64,000 nucleotides of DNA, from the NCBI GenBank assembly GCA_045599325.1, contig JAZRVT010000015.1:40727-104726 (forward strand), read 5' to 3'. A model generated the notes under the pieces. That model worked only from the letters and a program-made list of their open reading frames with translations. It ran no database searches and was not told where the DNA came from. Shown here in pieces: positions 32,549 to 41,790 of the stretch; within the stretch, counting starts at the first letter, position 1; each line of letters starts with the position of its first letter. Source of the stretch: Cacconaster sp045599325. GTDB taxonomy: Bacteria; Bacteroidota; Bacteroidia; Bacteroidales; UBA932. The position numbers and the translations under genes were made by a program.

Positions 32549-33969
32549 TGGGTGTTGAGAGCTTCTTCGCGGAGACACTCCGCAAAAATCTTGATTACGA
32601 GCCCACTCCCTGCCAGGACCGGCTCTTCGATACACTTGCAAGGTTCGCCGTGCAGTACGACCAGTGCGATATACTGCTGGTGGGAGGATATGCCGGCACA
32701 GGCAAGACTTCCGCGATAGCGGCTTTCGTCAGGACCCTCAAGCAGCTGAAATACAAGTATGTGCTGCTTGCCCCTACAGGACGTGCCGCGAAAGTCCTAT
32801 CAGGGTTCACCGGGGAGAAAGCCTATACCATCCACAAGCACATCTACCGCCAGAAGTCACTCAAGGACGGGATAGGGGAGTTCCAGCTGAACATCAACAA
32901 GGCGAAGGATACCTATTTCATCGTCGACGAGGCCTCGCTCATCGCAGCGGACTGCGGCCCCAACGCGCAGCAGAGCATCTTCGGGAGCGGCGATCTGCTT
33001 GACGACCTGGTCCAGTTCGTCAGGGCCGGAGTGGATGACAAGCTGATAATAATCGGCGACCGCGGTCAGCTGCCTCCGGTCGGACTGGACCGCAGCCCGG
33101 CGCTGGATGTCTCATATATGAGCCGCTACGGCAACATTATGACCGCCGACCTGACCACTGTTGTCCGGCAGGCGTCCGAGTCGGGAATCCTGACCAATGC
33201 CACCATAATCCGCAGGATTGTCGAGGCCGGCAGGGCGGACACCCCGAAACTGCGGCTCTCCGGTTTCCCGGACATAGAGAGGATTACCGGCTCCGAGCTG
33301 ATCGAGAAGGTGAGCGATGCGGTTGACCGGTACGGCCTCGATGACATCGTTGTGCTCTGCCGCTCCAACAAGAGAGCGAACCGCTATAATGCCGGCATCC
33401 GCTCGCAGGTGCTCTACCGCGAGGAGAGACTCTCGCGCGGGGACAAGCTGATGGTTGTCAAGAACTGCTACCAGTTCCTCGATGATATACCCGAACTTGA
33501 TTTCATAGCGAACGGCGACGTGGCGCGTCTCGAGCGGATATCCCGTTACGAAGAGCGCTACGGACTGAACTTCGCAGAGGCGACCCTTTCCTTCCCCGAC
33601 TACAATGACGTGGAGATCAAGGCCAAGATAATACTCGACACCCTGGATTCCGAGCAGCCGGCGCTCTCCGCCGAGCAGCAGAGTGGACTCTACAAGGGGG
33701 TCAGCGAGGACTATGCCGACGTACGCGGCGCGCGCCAGCGCTACAACAAGGTCCGTGAGGACAAATATTTCAATGCCCTCCAGATAAAATACGCCACCGC
33801 CATCACCTGCCACAAGTCGCAGGGCGGCCAGTGGCCGTGCGTCTTCATAGACAACCCTTTCTGGCAGGAACTGACCGCAGACGACCTGAAGTGGCTTTAC
33901 ACTGCAATGACAAGGGCGGTGGAGAAAGTATATCTTGTGAATTTCAGAGATGATTTCTTCGAGCGATGA
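32548..33969 (+). CDS. RecD-like ATP-dependent DNA helicase (superfamily 1B)
   Basis: A 473-aa helicase. Walker A GGYAGTGKTSA (Lys53), LLAPTGRAAKVLS (motif Ia), YFIVDEASLI (Walker B DEAS), IIIGDRGQLPPVG (motif III), TTVVRQ (motif IV) and near the C-terminus ITCHKSQGGQWPCVFID and WLYTAMTRAVEKVYLV (motifs V-VI, UvrD_C_2) are all in order. It lacks the long N-terminal domain of RecD2 and is compact, as in other Bacteroidota. A 5'-3' helicase role in DNA repair or recombination is likely. It overlaps the next gene by 4 nt. Confidence 0.9.
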   Translation: MGVESFFAETLRKNLDYEPTPCQDRLFDTLARFAVQYDQCDILLVGGYAGTGKTSAIAAFVRTLKQLKYKYVLLAPTGRAAKVLSGFTGEKAYTIHKHIYRQKSLKDGIGEFQLNINKAKDTYFIVDEASLIAADCGPNAQQSIFGSGDLLDDLVQFVRAGVDDKLIIIGDRGQLPPVGLDRSPALDVSYMSRYGNIMTADLTTVVRQASESGILTNATIIRRIVEAGRADTPKLRLSGFPDIERITGSELIEKVSDAVDRYGLDDIVVLCRSNKRANRYNAGIRSQVLYREERLSRGDKLMVVKNCYQFLDDIPELDFIANGDVARLERISRYEERYGLNFAEATLSFPDYNDVEIKAKIILDTLDSEQPALSAEQQSGLYKGVSEDYADVRGARQRYNKVREDKYFNALQIKYATAITCHKSQGGQWPCVFIDNPFWQELTADDLKWLYTAMTRAVEKVYLVNFRDDFFER

Positions 33970-35159
33970 GAGACGCCGCGTTCATAGATTTCATTGTGGC
34001 TCACGCGGATGACGATCCCGCCGGGCTGCTTCTGTCCGCCTCCCGCTGGCCGGGAGTCGACATCAAAGAAGCCGCATCAGCAATCGCCGCCCGTCGCAGG
34101 ATACGCGACAAGCTGCCGTCCTGGCACGCTGTCCCGGCAATCGAGTACCCGGGCAGCCTGTCGCTCGAGCAGTGCTCCTCAGAGGCTGCCGCTCTCTACA
34201 AGCAGCAGTTCGTTGCGGAAGGGGAGACAGTCGCTGACATCACCGGCGGCCTGGGGGTAGATTCCTGGGCCCTGTCGCGGAAAGCGTCGGCACTGTGCTA
34301 TCTCGAGCGCCAGCAGCCGCTCTGCGATGCAGCCCTGAACAATTTCCGGCTTCTGGGAGCCGACAACATAACCGTCCGCTGTGCGGACAGCTTGGACTAT
34401 ATTGCTGCGGCGGAATCTGGAAAGGAACATTTCGACCTTATATATGCTGACCCCGCCCGCCGAGGCAGCGCCGACAGAAGAGTATATGCCATAGAGGACT
34501 GCGAGCCTGACATCATATCGCTCAAGGGGATGCTGCTCTCCCTGGCAGACAGGCTCCTTGTAAAGGTCTCGCCTATGGCGGACATCTCCCGGACAGCCGT
34601 GCAGATTCCCGAGGCCCGCGAGATCCACGTCGTTGCTGTCGGAGGTGAGGTGAAGGAGCTGCTGGTTCACTGCAGCCGCGGGGCAAGGAGCGGAGAGTGC
34701 AGGAGAGTCGCCACGGACCTGAAAAAGGGGTGGAGCTTCAGCTTCACACCGCAGGAGGAGAGCGGTGCTGCCTCCGAGTTCGCCGACGCTCCGATGAAAT
34801 ACCTCTACCAGCCGTCGAAAGCCCTTCTGAAGGCCGGGGCATACAAGCTTGCCGGAAGCCGCTTCGGACTGAAGAAGTTTGCGGTCAGCACCCATCTCTA
34901 CACATCGGACACCCTTGTGTCCGGTTTCCCCGGCAAGGTGTTCGGGACAGTGGAGGCTATGGAATGGGGCAAGCCCGCCATCAGCCGTCTCCGCAGCGGA
35001 TACAGGGCGCTGGAGATGACGGCCCTCAACTTCCCGCTCGACACTGCTGCGCTGCGCAAACGCCTCGGAATCGCAGAGGGGGGCGACTGTCACCTTTTCG
35101 CATTCAGCTGCGGCAGCCGCAGGATGTGCGTCACGGCAGAACCCTTGAAAATGAACTAA
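33966..35159 (+). CDS. Class I SAM methyltransferase, PG_1098/THUMP-like family
   Basis: A 397-aa protein typical of Bacteroidota. The N-terminal helical part (about 1-85) contains LSLEQCSSEAAALYKQQF. The Rossmann methyltransferase domain follows: DITGGLGVDSW (motif I), LERQQPLCDAA, and the catalytic-type YADPARRG near 160, resembling NPPY/DPPR motifs of base methyltransferases. The C-terminal region (about 270-397; LYQPSKALLKAGAYK, FGLKKFAVSTHLYTSD) corresponds to a THUMP-like module, suggesting an RNA substrate. The exact target is unknown. It overlaps the helicase gene (ATGA) and precedes the LOG gene by 12 nt. Confidence 0.85.
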   Translation: MRDAAFIDFIVAHADDDPAGLLLSASRWPGVDIKEAASAIAARRRIRDKLPSWHAVPAIEYPGSLSLEQCSSEAAALYKQQFVAEGETVADITGGLGVDSWALSRKASALCYLERQQPLCDAALNNFRLLGADNITVRCADSLDYIAAAESGKEHFDLIYADPARRGSADRRVYAIEDCEPDIISLKGMLLSLADRLLVKVSPMADISRTAVQIPEAREIHVVAVGGEVKELLVHCSRGARSGECRRVATDLKKGWSFSFTPQEESGAASEFADAPMKYLYQPSKALLKAGAYKLAGSRFGLKKFAVSTHLYTSDTLVSGFPGKVFGTVEAMEWGKPAISRLRSGYRALEMTALNFPLDTAALRKRLGIAEGGDCHLFAFSCGSRRMCVTAEPLKMN

Positions 35160-35171
35160 CACCCATCAGAT

Positions 35172-36302
35172 ATGAGACCGACTTACATTGAAATCGAAGA
35201 AATTGAAAGCTTGAATGCTGTGATGAGAGCATCACGGAAACTGAAGCACTATGCCTTCCAGTCAGTCAACTTCAACAGATGCGCCCTGCCGGCAGATGAG
35301 TTCCATTATTCCGACTGCCTCTTTATGGGATGCACCATCCCGCCGAAGATGTATTCCGCAATGGACAATAAATGCATTGTCTTCCCGAAGGTGAAGATGC
35401 CGTACAAAGTGTTCCCTAACGCCCTTTACGATGCACATTCTCTCTACCTGCACTTCAATCCTGACGATGACAAGTCTTTCCATACCTGCTACGACACCAT
35501 AGTCTATGAACGTTTCATGGCATACGGCAAGGAGTGCACGGACATCAAGGAGACTCTCTGCAGGACTCTCCACGACCACTCCATCTCCAATGCACTCAAC
35601 GGTTTCCTGGACACTTACAACGAGAAGGATGTCGTCGCTGTGATGGGCGGCCACGCCACCTCCCGTGCGGACAGGGCATATATGCAGATAGCCGTGGTCT
35701 CCAAGGAACTTACGGAACTCGGCAAGCTGATGGTCAGCGGAGGCGGTCCGGGGGCGATGGAGGCCGTGCACCTCGGCGCCTGGATGGCCGGACGCAGCCG
35801 CGAGGAACTCGATGACGCAATTGCGATGCTCTCCGAGGCGCCGGTCTTCTCCGATCCGCGCTGGCTCAGCACCGCTTTCAGGGTTATGGAGAAATATCCG
35901 TGCGAGTCCTATGCACAGAGCCTCGGCATCCCGACCTGGCTCTATGGCCACGAGCCTTCAACCCCTTTTGCCACCAGGATTGCAAAGTTCTTCGACAACA
36001 GCATCCGCGAGAACTTCATCATATCTGTCGCCAAGGGCGGCATCCTCTACACCCCGGGCAGCGCCGGCACATTCCAGGAGATATTCCAGGATGCCGCGCA
36101 GAACCACTACGAGACCCTGGGCTATGCCAGCCCTATGGTCTTCCTGGGCAAGAAGTACTATACAGAGGAGACTCCTTTCTACAACCTTCTCTCCGACCTT
36201 CAGAAAAGGGGCAAATACAAAAACCTCATCCTTTCGCTCTGCGATTCGAAGGATGAGGTTGTGTCAGCGCTGCTGAAGTTCCACCTGCCCGGCAGGGATT
36301 AG
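35172..36302 (+). CDS. LOG-family Rossmann nucleotide-binding protein, divergent
   Basis: A 376-aa protein. Residues about 155-350 form the lysine-decarboxylase-like/LOG fold: VVAVMGGHATSR, LMVSGGGPGAMEAVHLGAW, and the active-site loop PGSAGTFQEIFQDA. LOG phosphoribohydrolases use PGGxGTxxE; here the second Gly is Ser and the catalytic Glu is retained. The N-terminal 150 residues are extra compared with the usual short enzyme of about 190 aa. Family members cleave nucleoside 5'-monophosphates (cytokinin activation, purine/pyrimidine nucleosidase), but the substrate is unknown here. It ends the trkH operon, facing the ABC exporter with a 6-nt gap. Confidence 0.8.
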   Translation: MRPTYIEIEEIESLNAVMRASRKLKHYAFQSVNFNRCALPADEFHYSDCLFMGCTIPPKMYSAMDNKCIVFPKVKMPYKVFPNALYDAHSLYLHFNPDDDKSFHTCYDTIVYERFMAYGKECTDIKETLCRTLHDHSISNALNGFLDTYNEKDVVAVMGGHATSRADRAYMQIAVVSKELTELGKLMVSGGGPGAMEAVHLGAWMAGRSREELDDAIAMLSEAPVFSDPRWLSTAFRVMEKYPCESYAQSLGIPTWLYGHEPSTPFATRIAKFFDNSIRENFIISVAKGGILYTPGSAGTFQEIFQDAAQNHYETLGYASPMVFLGKKYYTEETPFYNLLSDLQKRGKYKNLILSLCDSKDEVVSALLKFHLPGRD

Positions 36303-36308
36303 CGGCGA

Positions 36309-38117
36309 CTAGTTTTCGTCATCGTCGTCCACGCCTACAGTGCGTGCAATCTTCTCGATGTTGAGACTGCGTGCCGATGCGTCGATGATCTCCTTGTAGA
36401 TTCCGCCTCTCTTGTAGACCTCGTCAGGGTCGCCGCCCTGCTCCACGTGGCCTTCCTTGAGGGCGTAGACTATGTCGGCGTCGATGATCTGGGAGATGCT
36501 GTGGGATATTATGATGACGGTGCGGTCTTTCTTGATGGCGTCGATGCTGTTCTTGATCTGCTCTGTGGCGATAGCGTCGAGCGATGCCGTCGGCTCGTCG
36601 AGGAAGATGATAGGAGGGTTCTTGAGGAACATCCTGGCGATGGCGATTCTCTGCTGCTGTCCGCCTGAGAGGTCAGTGGCCTTGCTCTCGAACCTGTGCG
36701 GGAGCTGCATTATCTGGTCGTAGATGTATGCCTTCTTTGCAGCCTCCACCACCTCTTCGTGTGTTGCGGACGGTTTTCCGTAGAGGATATTGTCCTCGAT
36801 CGAGCCGTCGAAGATGTGGTTCTTCTGGAGCACGAGACCGACGTTGTCGCGCAGGAATTTGGTGTCGTATTCACGTATGTCGACTCCGTCGAGCCTGATC
36901 CTTCCGCTGTCCGGCTCGTAGAACTTGACAAGCAGGTTGACGATCGTGCTCTTGCCGGCTCCCGAAAGACCGACCAGAGCGGTGGTCCTGTCAGGGTCGA
37001 TGACCATATCGATGTCGTAGAGGGCCTTGTTGCCGTTAGGGTAGGTGAAATGTACATCCTCAATCTCGAACTTGCCGTAGATACGCTCAGGACGGTATTT
37101 TCCGGACGGCTCGACGTCCTTGTCGGAATTGATGATGTCGAAGAAGCCTTCGGCGTAGATGAGCGCGTCGTTCATATCGTCGAAGATGCGCTGGAGCTGT
37201 GTGATAGGAGCGACCACATTGCCGAAGAGCATTACGTGGTACATAATCTTACCTATCGACATTCCCGGATACTCGATGAGGACGAGGTATGCCGTGAGGA
37301 TGATGACCAGCACCGTTCCCACCTGCTTGACGAAGCTCTTCAGGCCGTTGTAGTAGAAGCTTGTCTTGCGGACAGCCATCTGGTTGCTGGTGAACTTGGT
37401 CTGGAGGTCCCACTGCTTGTCTGCCTCGATGTTCTCGCGGTTGAAGCTCTTGATCACATTGATGCTCTCGATGATGCTCATTATGCCGTGGCTCTTGAAC
37501 TCGCGGAGGTCCCTCATATTGCGGCGCCACCCCTTGAGCTTCTTGGCCTGGCGGTATGTGATCCAGAAATAGATTGGAACGATGAAGAGAGCCGTGAGAC
37601 CCACATAGACATTGGCGATGAAGATGAGCACCAGCGCCAGGATCGCACTGGTGAAGAGAGGCAGCAGGTCGATGAAGAAGTTCTGCACTGTCCTCGATAT
37701 GCTGCTCACGCCCTGGTCGATTCGGGTCTGGAGCTTGCCTGTGTCATTCTCTGATTCTGAGAAGAATGCCATCTTGAAGGTGAGCATCTTCACAATCACG
37801 CTCTGGGAGAGGTCCATCGAGACGTAGATTCTCATCTTCTCTCCGAAGAAGTTCTGTGCGAATGTGACCAGTGCGGAGAGTATCTCCTTGCCGAGGAGCA
37901 CTACTGCTATGATGGTGACAATCTTGATAGCCTCGGCGCCCCAGTGGCCGCCGCGGTTGAGGAGGTCGTTGATGCTGTCAACCGACCAGTCGAGCACCAC
38001 TGCATTGACCTGCGCCATCAGGGATCCGATGAGGGTCAGGATGAGGGTGAGCAGCACAAGCCACTTGTAAGGCTTTACATAGGGGCCGATGTTCTTGAAA
38101 AGCTGGTATATGTTCAT
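36309..38117 (-). CDS. ABC exporter, fused permease-ATPase (MsbA-like)
   Basis: A 602-aa half-transporter: six-helix membrane domain (about 15-330) and ATPase domain (about 350-585). Walker A GLSGAGKST at 383-391, ABC signature LSGGQ near 483, Walker B IIFLDE with Asp507/Glu508 and H-loop His539 are intact. The tail is strongly acidic (VGVDDDDEN). Such proteins export lipids, drugs or peptides as homodimers in the inner membrane; substrate unknown. Its start overlaps the S9 peptidase stop by 4 nt, and lpxB is in the same region, so a lipid role is possible but unproven. Confidence 0.93.
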   Translation of the reverse strand: MNIYQLFKNIGPYVKPYKWLVLLTLILTLIGSLMAQVNAVVLDWSVDSINDLLNRGGHWGAEAIKIVTIIAVVLLGKEILSALVTFAQNFFGEKMRIYVSMDLSQSVIVKMLTFKMAFFSESENDTGKLQTRIDQGVSSISRTVQNFFIDLLPLFTSAILALVLIFIANVYVGLTALFIVPIYFWITYRQAKKLKGWRRNMRDLREFKSHGIMSIIESINVIKSFNRENIEADKQWDLQTKFTSNQMAVRKTSFYYNGLKSFVKQVGTVLVIILTAYLVLIEYPGMSIGKIMYHVMLFGNVVAPITQLQRIFDDMNDALIYAEGFFDIINSDKDVEPSGKYRPERIYGKFEIEDVHFTYPNGNKALYDIDMVIDPDRTTALVGLSGAGKSTIVNLLVKFYEPDSGRIRLDGVDIREYDTKFLRDNVGLVLQKNHIFDGSIEDNILYGKPSATHEEVVEAAKKAYIYDQIMQLPHRFESKATDLSGGQQQRIAIARMFLKNPPIIFLDEPTASLDAIATEQIKNSIDAIKKDRTVIIISHSISQIIDADIVYALKEGHVEQGGDPDEVYKRGGIYKEIIDASARSLNIEKIARTVGVDDDDEN

Positions 38118-40159
38118 TTTTTACTGAAATAGTCTGAAAGTATCTCAGGCATCTCGCTGTCAAGCAGGTAGCGGTACCAGAACTTGTAGTCCTGCATCGA
38201 GCTGTGGATGCCCTGGTCGCCGCGGTAGCCGTGCATGCCGCCCGGATAGATCATCAGCTCGAAGTCCTTGTGGTCCTGCTGGAGGCGGTTGACGAGCTGA
38301 AGGGTGTTCTGGAAGTGGACGTTGTCATCGCCTGTGCCGTGGGTGATGCGGAGCATATTGGTCTTGTCACCCTTGTATCCGGAGATGCGGTCGAGGACGC
38401 ACGCTTCGTCGTAGCCAGACTCATTGTCCTGCGGACGGTCCATATACCGCTCGGCATAGTGGGTGTCGTAAAGCTCCCAGTCATACACGCCTCCGCCGGC
38501 GATGCCGTACTTGAAGTATTCGTTGCCTTCGGTGACGCAGAGGGTGGTCATCGTGCCTCCGAACGAGAATCCCTCCACGCCTATCTTGTCCTCATCCACG
38601 AAGGAGAGCCCGCGGAAATACTTGATGTCGTCGATGAAGTCCTGCAGTTCGAGCACTCCGAGCTTGCGGTAGCAGAGTTCGACGCCTTTCTTTCCGTAGT
38701 GGCCGGAGCAGCGGGTGTCGATGACAATCTGGATTACCCCGTGGTTCGCCCACCACTGGGTCGACATCGAGACCCCGCGCCAGCGGTCGATCACCTGAGG
38801 GTGGTCAGGACCGCCGTAGAGGTATGCCTTGACGGGATATTTCCTGTTCCTGTCGAAGTCCACGGGCCAGGTCACGAGTGCCGGAAGCCTGACGCCGTCG
38901 CGTGTGGTGATGTAGACGACTTCGGGCATCGCAAGTGCATACTTGTCAAAATCAGGACCCTTGGAGTCGTGGAGGATGCGGACCTCCTTCTTCTTGAGAC
39001 CTCCGATTGCCGGAATGGAGATCTCGACCTGCTGAGAAGGGGTGCGGCTGTTGGAGGCGGTTGCCCTTACGGTGCGGCCGTCTTCCGAGACGGAGACATC
39101 CGTGAAGTTGAGGTCGCCGTAGGAGACGCGCTCGATATCCTTTGTCCTGAGGTTGAGCCGGTATATGTCGGTGCGGATCGAGGTCTCGCGCCTTGCGGTG
39201 AAGAAGAGATATTTCTTGTCCACCTTGAGCAGGGTGACGCCCCAGTTCTCGCCGGTGGTCTGCTGCTGGAAAGTCTTCCCGTCGTATGAGAGGAAATATA
39301 TCTGCTGCCATCCGGAGAAGTCGCGCACCATATACATCCCTTCGCCTGTGAAGAGCATCCCGTCCATCCAGTCGATCCAGCTGTTCTGGTGCTCCTTGTA
39401 GACTGACACCTTGCTGCCTGTGAGAGGGTCGACGCTGAAGAGTTCGAGATTGTCCTGGGCGCGGTCCATCCAGCTGACCATCAGCCTTGTCCCGTCGCCG
39501 TTCCAGAACGGAGTGCCGAAGTACTGGTCAACCTTCGGGTTGAAGTCCGCCCAGACTGTCTCCCCGCCGCGAACGGAGACGAATCCAACCTTCACCTCCG
39601 GGTTGTCCTCACCTGTCTTCGGGTAGCGGGTCTGGTTGAGGAGACCGTGCTTTCCGTCAGGAAGGTATATCGGGAACATCTTCACCTTGCTGTTGTCGAA
39701 CCTGTAGTATGCCAGCACCTTGCTGTCCGGCGACCACCAGAATGCCCTGTACCTTGAAGGGCGGCCGAAGATCTCCTCGTAGTATACCCAGGATGCATAG
39801 CCGTTGAGGATCATATCGCTCCCGTCCCAGGTGTGGCGGACAATCTCCCCGCTTCTGACATCTATCGAGTAAAGGTCGTTGTCGAGTGTATAGGCAATTC
39901 TCGTGGAATCCGGGGACCAGGTCGGGTTGACCCATCCCCTGACCAGCTCTTTCTTCGCGTTCCTGACCTGCGGCGCGGCAGGGACCGGCCGTGCCGGGCT
40001 GTCGTTGAGTATCCCCTTCGGGAGGCTGAGTATCTGTGCGTCGGTCAGACGTATGCCTTCGACCGGCTTCTGCGCGGATGCGCACTGCACTGCAGCGCAA
40101 ATGAGCGCGAATGCAAGGATGAGATGTTTTTTCTGCATAGTCTGTTTCCCGTGCGGCAT
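38114..40159 (-). CDS. S9 family (dipeptidyl-peptidase IV-like) peptidase
   Basis: Exported serine peptidase of 681 aa with a signal peptide (LILAFALICAAVQCASA). The start at 40159 overlaps the upstream stop (TGATG); an ATG at 40138 gives a tighter signal peptide and is a fair alternative. Residues about 60-400 form the beta-propeller (repeated W-S-P-D-S elements such as NPTWSPDSTRIAY, FWWSPDSKVLAYY). The alpha/beta-hydrolase domain has GFSFGG with Ser532, HGTGDDNVH with Asp611 and GGMHGYRG with His643. Phe replaces the usual Trp or Tyr in the nucleophile elbow. It probably releases X-Pro-type dipeptides in the periplasm. Confidence 0.94.
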   Translation of the reverse strand: MPHGKQTMQKKHLILAFALICAAVQCASAQKPVEGIRLTDAQILSLPKGILNDSPARPVPAAPQVRNAKKELVRGWVNPTWSPDSTRIAYTLDNDLYSIDVRSGEIVRHTWDGSDMILNGYASWVYYEEIFGRPSRYRAFWWSPDSKVLAYYRFDNSKVKMFPIYLPDGKHGLLNQTRYPKTGEDNPEVKVGFVSVRGGETVWADFNPKVDQYFGTPFWNGDGTRLMVSWMDRAQDNLELFSVDPLTGSKVSVYKEHQNSWIDWMDGMLFTGEGMYMVRDFSGWQQIYFLSYDGKTFQQQTTGENWGVTLLKVDKKYLFFTARRETSIRTDIYRLNLRTKDIERVSYGDLNFTDVSVSEDGRTVRATASNSRTPSQQVEISIPAIGGLKKKEVRILHDSKGPDFDKYALAMPEVVYITTRDGVRLPALVTWPVDFDRNRKYPVKAYLYGGPDHPQVIDRWRGVSMSTQWWANHGVIQIVIDTRCSGHYGKKGVELCYRKLGVLELQDFIDDIKYFRGLSFVDEDKIGVEGFSFGGTMTTLCVTEGNEYFKYGIAGGGVYDWELYDTHYAERYMDRPQDNESGYDEACVLDRISGYKGDKTNMLRITHGTGDDNVHFQNTLQLVNRLQQDHKDFELMIYPGGMHGYRGDQGIHSSMQDYKFWYRYLLDSEMPEILSDYFSKK

Positions 40160-40836
40160 CAGCTTCTGCGGCCGCCGGCGAAAATTGAGAGGTAGTAGAT
40201 GAGGGTTGCGAGAGAACTGAGCGCCGCAACGACATAAGTGCAGGCCGCTGCGCGGAGGGCGCCCGCCATCACGTCGTCAGTGTCCGGCGCTGAGAGGCCG
40301 TTGTCCCTGATCCAGACAAGCGCGCGCCTGCTGGCATTGACTTCCACAGGAAGGGTGACGAGACTGAAGAGAGTGGTGAGGGCGAAGAGCCCGATCCCGA
40401 TCCACATCACCTGCGGGAAGATATTGATAAGCAGCATACCCGCCAGCAGCACGATGGAGAGTATCCTTGATGCGAACGAGACCACAGGCACCAGTGCGCT
40501 GCGCAGCCTGACAGGGAGGTATCCCTGCGCGTGCTGCACTGCGTGGCCGCATTCGTGCGCAGCGACGGCCACGGCGGCTACTGAGTTCTGCCCGTAGACT
40601 GCTTCGCTGAGGTTGACGGTCTTGTCTGCCGGGTTGAAGTTGTCGGTCAGCTGGCCTCTGGTCGAGGTTACCCTGACGTCGCGTATGTTGAACGAGGCCA
40701 GCATCCTCTCGGCAGTCTCCCTGCCGGTGAGGCCGGCATATACGGACGAGGCCTTGTCGAATTTTCTTTGGAAGACAGCCTGAACTATATAGCTCAGGAC
40801 AGCCACAGCTATGAAAAGAATCCAGTAAGAAGCCAT
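40159..40836 (-). CDS. YugP-type zinc metallopeptidase, membrane-bound
   Basis: A 225-aa protein from the ATG at 40836 (MASYWILFIA); the longer reading would begin inside the promoter box. The N-terminal helix anchors it, followed by the zinc motif AAHECGHAVQH (His94, Glu95, His98) of the Zn_peptidase_2 family, then hydrophobic helices at about 107-150 and a further one at the C-terminus. NFNPADKTVNLSEAVYG is a conserved family stretch before the zinc site. The family is widespread and poorly characterised. It leads the minus-strand run with the S9 peptidase and ABC exporter. Confidence 0.92.
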   Translation of the reverse strand: MASYWILFIAVAVLSYIVQAVFQRKFDKASSVYAGLTGRETAERMLASFNIRDVRVTSTRGQLTDNFNPADKTVNLSEAVYGQNSVAAVAVAAHECGHAVQHAQGYLPVRLRSALVPVVSFASRILSIVLLAGMLLINIFPQVMWIGIGLFALTTLFSLVTLPVEVNASRRALVWIRDNGLSAPDTDDVMAGALRAAACTYVVAALSSLATLIYYLSIFAGGRRS

Positions 40837-40854
40837 ATTATTCGTATTAAAGTA

Positions 40855-40862
40855 CAAATATA
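40855..40862 (-). promoter_or_regulatory. -7 promoter element for the metallopeptidase operon
   Basis: Minus-strand TATATTTG matches TAnnTTTG and ends 18 nt before the ATG at 40836. It supports that start over the upstream in-frame TTG. Confidence 0.6.
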
Positions 40863-40897
40863 ATGAAATTGATGGAGGTTCGAGGATAATTAATCAG

Positions 40898-40905
40898 TAT
40901 CTTTG
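40898..40905 (+). promoter_or_regulatory. -7 promoter element for the kinase-PqqD operon, probably leaderless
   Basis: TATCTTTG matches TAnnTTTG and ends 6 nt before the ATG at 40912, so the transcript would begin at or next to the start codon. Confidence 0.6.
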
Positions 40906-40911
40906 TCCCAA

Positions 40912-41790
40912 ATGAAGAAAGTCTATACTGTTGCAGGCCATTGCTTTTCCATCAGCGCTGCTGACGGATGCCCGGTGTGGGGAAGGTTGAACAATTATGA
41001 ACCGTTCCTGACCGGTACCGGCTGCGCAAGGCCTGTCTTTTCGCTTGAACTGGCTGATTCACTGCCTGATTTTGAGGGCAGGACGGCCCTTTATGTTGAC
41101 AGGTGCCGGCCTGAAGAGCCACGGATAGATCTGTATCAGGCCGGAGACAGGTGGCTTGCGGAGTTCGCACCGTTCGGCAATATGGAACCTGTGGCCTCCC
41201 TGCTTGCTGACAGTGACTTTTCCCACGGTGTCCTGGCAGTGAAGGACATCGGCAGTAACGGCCGCTACGGCATTGACAATGCCGCTATGTTCCTTTTCTG
41301 CTTCTCGACTGCGGCGGCAATGACTCTTGTGATGCATTCCTCCACAGTGGTGAAGGACGGGAGGGCGTATATGTTCCTTGGCCGCAGCGGTGCCGGCAAA
41401 AGCACTCACAGCAGGATGTGGCTGCAGAATATCCCTGAAACGGAGCTGCTCAACGACGACAACCCGGTCGTAAGGGTGGGGGATGACGGCGCGGTGCGGG
41501 TCTATGGCTCGCCCTGGAGCGGCAAGACACCTTGCTACCGCAATGCCTCCGCACCTGCGGGCGCTCTGGTAAAGATTGTCCAGGCCCCTGTGAACAGGAT
41601 TTCGCGGCAGAATGTCATTGAGGCGTATGCCCAGATATTGTCCTCGTCATCAGGGTTCAGGCCGATAGCCGCGCTGGCTGACGCCTTCCACGCAACCACG
41701 GCGGCATTTGCATTGTCCGTGCCCTGCTACACGCTTGAGTGCCTTGCAGATGCCGGGGCCGCAGAGACCTGTTACAATGCTGTAAGATGA
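40912..41790 (+). CDS. HPr kinase/PEPCK-like P-loop kinase
   Basis: A 292-aa protein from the ATG at 40912. The C-terminal half has the HPr-kinase/PEP-carboxykinase-like nucleotide site: His142-Ser-Ser, P-loop GRSGAGKST (157-165), acidic metal-binding LLNDDNPVV (179-187) and a second glycine-rich GSPWSGKT (199-206). The N-terminal half (1-130) is a beta-rich region of unknown role. Homologues of this shape occur beside PqqD-like and peptidase genes in peptide-modification clusters, where some phosphorylate serines of precursor peptides. It is first in a five-gene overlapping operon and overlaps the peptidase gene by 4 nt (ATGA). The target is unknown; assignment as kinase rests on motifs. Confidence 0.8.
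   Translation: MKKVYTVAGHCFSISAADGCPVWGRLNNYEPFLTGTGCARPVFSLELADSLPDFEGRTALYVDRCRPEEPRIDLYQAGDRWLAEFAPFGNMEPVASLLADSDFSHGVLAVKDIGSNGRYGIDNAAMFLFCFSTAAAMTLVMHSSTVVKDGRAYMFLGRSGAGKSTHSRMWLQNIPETELLNDDNPVVRVGDDGAVRVYGSPWSGKTPCYRNASAPAGALVKIVQAPVNRISRQNVIEAYAQILSSSSGFRPIAALADAFHATTAAFALSVPCYTLECLADAGAAETCYNAVR

Noticed and set aside
36696..37754. A 352-codon open frame antisense to the ABC exporter
   Set aside because: Val/Asp/Glu-rich shadow translation without motif; sense strand has intact Walker and signature motifs.
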